Assembly (NCBI RefSeq): GCF_001988955.1
Contig: NZ_CP014263.1
Location: 2,542,001 to 2,606,000 of the forward strand
Direction: 5' to 3'
Origin: Spirosoma montaniterrae
GTDB lineage: Bacteria > Bacteroidota > Bacteroidia > Cytophagales > Spirosomataceae
Length of the DNA stretch: 64,000 bases
Part shown: positions 61,279 through 64,000 of the stretch, piece by piece
Layout of the letters: each line of letters starts with the position of its first letter
Position numbering within the stretch: position 1 is the first letter of the stretch
Translations under genes and position numbers: made by a program
The notes under the pieces: model-generated
What the model was told of the DNA's origin: nothing
The model's input: only the letters and a program-made list of their open reading frames with translations
The model's database searches: none

Positions 61279-62310
61279 TTATTCTGGCTTCCTTTGCGAC
61301 GATTCTCGTGCTATCAACTGCGCGTCAATCGTCACTTGTCGATGTGGGTTATCGGGTTGCTGTAATCGTTCCATGAGTACTTCTACGGCCCGTTTACCCA
61401 GTACATCAATCGGTTGTCGCATGAACGAAATCGGGCAGTAATACAGATCAAACACCTCGGCCTGCCCAAAACTGACCACGCCTACATCATCGGGTACGCG
61501 TACTTTTCGTTCGTTGAAATATTTCAATCCGTTCACAGCCAGGCCGTAGGTCGAGAAAATGATTGCGTCAATCGGCACCCTGCCCGACAACAGTTCATCG
61601 ATAGCCGTGCGGATTTCGGTCGCCATATTATCAAACTGTACTTCTTTCAGCCAGTCGGCTTCGGCCACGATACCCCGGTCGCGCAGAGCGTCCTGATAGC
61701 CCCGAATCCGCTCTTTAACATGGAACATGACCGACCGATACGCTACAAACCCGATGCGCCGATAGCCGTTTTCCAGCAAATGAACGCCAGCTTCATACGA
61801 CGCTTTAGCATTGTTCGTCACCACAAAATCGGTGTCAAAAGCCGGAAAGTGCCGGTCGAGTAACACAAATGGCATTCCAATGGTCTGCAAGTGCGTCACA
61901 ATCCGCTCCGAATTTTCCGACGAAACGATGATAAACCCATCGACTTGCCGGTTAATAAGAACATTCATCAGGTCATAGGCTTTGTCGGCGTTTTCGTCTG
62001 AGCTACCTATGATTACCGTGTAGCCATTCCGGCGCGATTCATCTTCTACTTCTCGGGCTATGTTGGCAAAAAATGGGTTGGATATATCGGCAATAATTAA
62101 GCCAATGGTATATGTTCGGCCATCGCGCAGGCTCTTGGCAAGCAAATTGGGCTGATAGTTCAACTCCCTTGCGATGACCCTGATTCGTTGAGCGATCTCA
62201 GGCCCAACACGCCCTTCTTTCTCTTTGCCACTTAGTACATACGATACCAGCGCAATTGATACGCCAGCTTCTTTGGCAATATCACTAAGAGAAATTTTTT
62301 TGGGCTTCAT
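61279..62310 (-). CDS. LacI-family transcriptional regulator
   Basis: 343 aa from ATG 62310. N-terminal helix-turn-helix (about 5-25, LSDIAKEAGVSIALVSYVLS) and hinge (NYQPNLLAKSLRDGR), then a periplasmic-binding-protein-like sensor (TIGLIIADISNPFFANIAREVE, VDGFIIVSSE, PIDAIIFSTYG, CPISFMRQP). It should bind the palindromes at 61247-61266 and 62336-62355, repressing itself and the downstream cluster until a sugar acid or keto-deoxy acid binds. It is the first gene of the 11-gene minus-strand set. Confidence 0.93.
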   Translation of the reverse strand: MKPKKISLSDIAKEAGVSIALVSYVLSGKEKEGRVGPEIAQRIRVIARELNYQPNLLAKSLRDGRTYTIGLIIADISNPFFANIAREVEDESRRNGYTVIIGSSDENADKAYDLMNVLINRQVDGFIIVSSENSERIVTHLQTIGMPFVLLDRHFPAFDTDFVVTNNAKASYEAGVHLLENGYRRIGFVAYRSVMFHVKERIRGYQDALRDRGIVAEADWLKEVQFDNMATEIRTAIDELLSGRVPIDAIIFSTYGLAVNGLKYFNERKVRVPDDVGVVSFGQAEVFDLYYCPISFMRQPIDVLGKRAVEVLMERLQQPDNPHRQVTIDAQLIARESSQRKPE

Positions 62311-62326
62311 ACACGGCGGTTGCCAG

Positions 62327-62357
62327 CAAATATAATTGCTTAATCGGTTAAGCGCAA
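62327..62357 (-). promoter_or_regulatory. lacI-type gene promoter with operator in the spacer
   Basis: Minus strand: TTG (62357-62355), 20 bp, TATATTTG (62334-62327, perfect TAnnTTTG). The imperfect palindrome TTGCTTAATCGGTTAAGCGC (62336-62355, plus reading) exactly fills the spacer, so the bound regulator would block its own promoter. Confidence 0.8.
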
Positions 62358-62417
62358 TACCCACTATGAATTTTTTCTGAATATTTTATAAATAAATAAG
62401 AAGTAATCTCGGTATGT

Positions 62418-62521
62418 ACCTCACTCCTAAAACCAGAAGAGGAGCCAAACCAGCCGGACCGCCGAACCGCCCTCTCCTGTTTTTGGGGAGGGCGGTTCGG
62501 CGGTCCGATTGGGGTGAGGTG
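62418..62521. terminator. Palindromic spacer between NTF2-like gene and lacI
   Basis: CGGACCGCCGAACCGCCCTC (from 62455) and GAGGGCGGTTCGGCGGTCCG (to 62507) form a long stem with a short T-rich loop; outer TACCTCACTCC and GGGGTGAGGTG pair as well. The element abuts the NTF2-like gene's stop at 62524 and would end that transcript. Confidence 0.7.
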
Positions 62522-62523
62522 TT

Positions 62524-62976
62524 TTAATTTCGTGCCCGAACAGGCAGTCCCTCTAACTGGGCATAACTGAGTTTCCAGTTGCCATCTGCACCTTTGCGCC
62601 AGAGCAGCATAAAATTACCTTCGCCAAAGCCACCCGGCTCCTGGGGCGATTCGGGTAGCACATCGACCGAGAAGGTGCCGCCCTCATAGGCCGTTTGCGC
62701 ATCAACCGCCGAACTCACCACGTTGGTTTTCAGATCGCGGATGGTGGGTAACGTCTCGCGTACCCATTTCTGCGCCACTTCAGCCTTACCGGTAAAGTGC
62801 GTTTCGCCCTGCAAAAACTGCACGTCGTCGGCCAAATAATCAATAACTTTCGCGCTGTCTTTCGCATTCCAGGCGGCAATGAACTGCCGGTTCAGGTCGC
62901 TCACGTCGACTGAACTGGACGACGAGCAGGCCGATAAAAAGGCTACTGCCAGCCATCCGATAAGCATTCGTTTCAT
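62524..62976 (-). CDS. NTF2/SnoaL-like (DUF4440-type) lipoprotein
   Basis: 150 aa with lipobox FLSAC (Cys 17) and a Ser-rich linker. The rest matches the cone-shaped NTF2-like fold of DUF4440 proteins: NRQFIAAWNAKDSAKVIDYLADDVQF, the TGKAEVAQKW helix and FMLLWRKGADGNWKLSYAQ. Such proteins bind small ligands or act as minor isomerases. Function unknown. It shares direction with the neighbouring genes and lies 27 bases downstream of the glycine-zipper gene's stop. Confidence 0.82.
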   Translation of the reverse strand: MKRMLIGWLAVAFLSACSSSSSVDVSDLNRQFIAAWNAKDSAKVIDYLADDVQFLQGETHFTGKAEVAQKWVRETLPTIRDLKTNVVSSAVDAQTAYEGGTFSVDVLPESPQEPGGFGEGNFMLLWRKGADGNWKLSYAQLEGLPVRARN

Positions 62977-63003
62977 AGTGTGAAATTGGTATGGTTATGT
63001 CTA

Positions 63004-63573
63004 TTACCAGCTCTTCCGGCGAAACTCAGAAGTCGGATACGCTGAGTTAGGATTGCCATAGCTGGGGTTGAGCAAGTAAGCTACCGCGTTATTGATGGGC
63101 ATAGGGTCGGCGGTGTAGGCAGCGGCCATACCAGTAGCCGCTAATCCGGTAGCGGCAACAGCGGCTGCCGGAACGGCTCCTGCTGCCGCTACGCCCGTCT
63201 GACCCGGCGTTACCTTGCGGCCCGAAGCTTCCTGCCGGGCCAGTACGGCCTGTTCACGTGCTTCGGCAGCCTCCCGGCGAGCGGCTGCGGCTTCTCGTTC
63301 GGCGGCAGCAATGCGGGCGTTGGTTTTCCGGCGATTATCGACGCCTTTACCGATGGCATAGCCAGCAGCACCACCAGCGGCACCGCCAATCAAACCACCT
63401 ACCACCCGGTTGCGTTTGTTGATAATGGCACCAGCCGCGCCCCCAACACCGACACCGATAGCGGTGCCTTTCGCCTGTGGACTCCACGGACGGCGGGTTT
63501 GGGCTTCAGTGGTTGTACTCAACACAAGGGCCGTCAATACAGCCAGGGCGGTCACTCTATGATTGCGTGTCAT
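63004..63573 (-). CDS. Glycine-zipper envelope protein
   Basis: 189 aa with a signal peptide (cut near TEAQT). Residues about 35-75 are a YMGG-like double glycine zipper (TAIGVGVGGAAGAIINKRNR, GGLIGGAAGGAAGYAIGKG), then an Ala/Arg/Glu-rich helix (ARIAAAEREAAAARREAAEA) and an Ala-rich, low-complexity region. It probably inserts into or spans the outer membrane as an oligomer. No exact function is known. Confidence 0.8.
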   Translation of the reverse strand: MTRNHRVTALAVLTALVLSTTTEAQTRRPWSPQAKGTAIGVGVGGAAGAIINKRNRVVGGLIGGAAGGAAGYAIGKGVDNRRKTNARIAAAEREAAAARREAAEAREQAVLARQEASGRKVTPGQTGVAAAGAVPAAAVAATGLAATGMAAAYTADPMPINNAVAYLLNPSYGNPNSAYPTSEFRRKSW

Positions 63574-63788
63574 GATTCATCAAAGTTGGATAGTGGAACA
63601 TCCTTTTTCCTAAGACATAGACGTAAAAGAAAAGTTTAACTGTCCAATCGGCTAACTTGTTTTTTGGTTAGTGGCAAAGTTGCTATGGTTTCTGTCGTAG
63701 TTTTATTTATGCGCTGTTTTCCTTGTTTCTTTGCGCGTAAAACAACTTTATCCTCAGTCGAACCACGACTAACTTTTGTAATCCCGCC

Positions 63789-64000
63789 ATGACAACTATT
63801 CGTCAGCTAACCAGCTATCTTGAAGCCTTTGCCCCATTGGCCTATCAGGAATCATACGATAATGCCGGGCTGATTGTAGGCGACCCAAACGCCACCATCA
63901 CGGGTGTTCTGGTCTCGCTCGACGCCACCGAAGCCGTTGTCGATGAAGCCATTGCGCGAGGCTGCAACCTCATCGTAGCCCACCACCCAATTGTGTTCAA
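63789..64000 (+). CDS. NIF3/YbgI-family dinuclear metal protein, partial (5' end)
   Basis: An open frame from ATG 63789 to the window edge, 70 codons, not closed. The encoded start MTTIRQLTSYLEAFAPLAYQ and then YDNAGLIVGDP and VAHHPIVF match the beginning of NIF3-like proteins, whose metal-binding His pair is the HHP seen here. These hexameric proteins are conserved, of uncertain biochemical role (often annotated as GTP cyclohydrolase I type 2). The 215-base gap before it contains nothing else that I recognise. Confidence 0.85.
   Translation, partial: MTTIRQLTSYLEAFAPLAYQESYDNAGLIVGDPNATITGVLVSLDATEAVVDEAIARGCNLIVAHHPIVF

Noticed and set aside
63574..63788. Possible small gene or RNA between the glycine-zipper and NIF3 genes
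   Set aside because: I see only AT-rich sequence with a weak promoter-like CTAACTTTTG before NIF3; no coding frame or stable hairpin stands out.
1..64000. tRNA, rRNA, phage or integrative-element genes
   Set aside because: I found no tRNA-like cloverleaf, rRNA segment, integrase, transposase or phage structural gene in the window.

Overview
The window comes from a member of the Bacteroidota, most likely the Cytophagales and close to Spirosoma or its relatives. The evidence is two SusC/SusD pairs, an ECF sigma/FecR pair next to a SusC that has a signalling (STN) domain, several carboxypeptidase-regulatory-like TonB receptors, and promoters of the Bacteroidota type (TTG or TTTG, 20 bp, TAnnTTTG). 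This placement is inference from gene content; no rRNA or other marker gene is present. No gap between genes exceeds 300 bases. I see no tRNA, rRNA, CRISPR array, transposase or phage gene.

Region 1 (1-20 kb) is a metal region. It has an MbnP/MbnH copper-protein pair with a CxxCxC outer-membrane protein, a ferritin, a PepSY membrane protein with a siderophore-type TonB receptor, a second TonB receptor with a small Cys/His-rich protein, a haem receptor/HmuY pair diverging from a DUF6607 gene, an Nramp-type transporter with an altered metal site, and Dps. Three genes here share a 17-bp operator (TTTAGACnnnTTYYAAA) lying in a promoter of fixed geometry; it is probably the iron (Fur) box of this organism. 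A sugar-isomerase-like TIM barrel and a META-domain lipoprotein close the region.

Region 2 (20-36 kb) holds a DeoR-type regulator with a fused 5-oxoprolinase/hydantoinase (minus strand). Facing away from it are a Nudix hydrolase, a GH88/105-like hydrolase, an old-yellow-enzyme homologue, an SDR, an MFS transporter, an exported TIM-barrel isomerase, two PQQ-type sugar dehydrogenases fused to cytochrome c in opposite orders, and a CBM9-like protein.

Region 3 (35.5-45.7 kb) holds an ECF sigma factor diverging from FecR, then SusC (with STN), SusD and three enzymes that all carry export signals: a SelA/DgaE-like PLP lyase, a metal-dependent amidohydrolase and a RidA. It reads as a surface-to-periplasm degradation unit.

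Region 4 (45.9-62.3 kb, all minus strand) is a LacI-controlled sugar-acid cluster: LacI, enolase-superfamily dehydratase, SusC, SusD, RspA/ManD-like dehydratase, galactonate dehydratase (DgoD), a mutarotase-like protein, a quinoprotein aldose dehydrogenase with an inserted cytochrome, DgoK, KDPGal aldolase and an ExuT/DgoT-like MFS transporter. All three dehydratases have twin-arginine-type signal peptides. The pathway therefore appears to oxidise and dehydrate sugars in the periplasm and import the 2-keto-3-deoxy acid, whereas E. coli imports the aldonate. This is the most interesting system in the window.

The right end has an NTF2-like lipoprotein, a glycine-zipper protein and the start of a NIF3 gene. 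Intergenic spaces are unusually rich in long palindromes of several sequence families, one of which sits in frame inside the hydantoinase gene.
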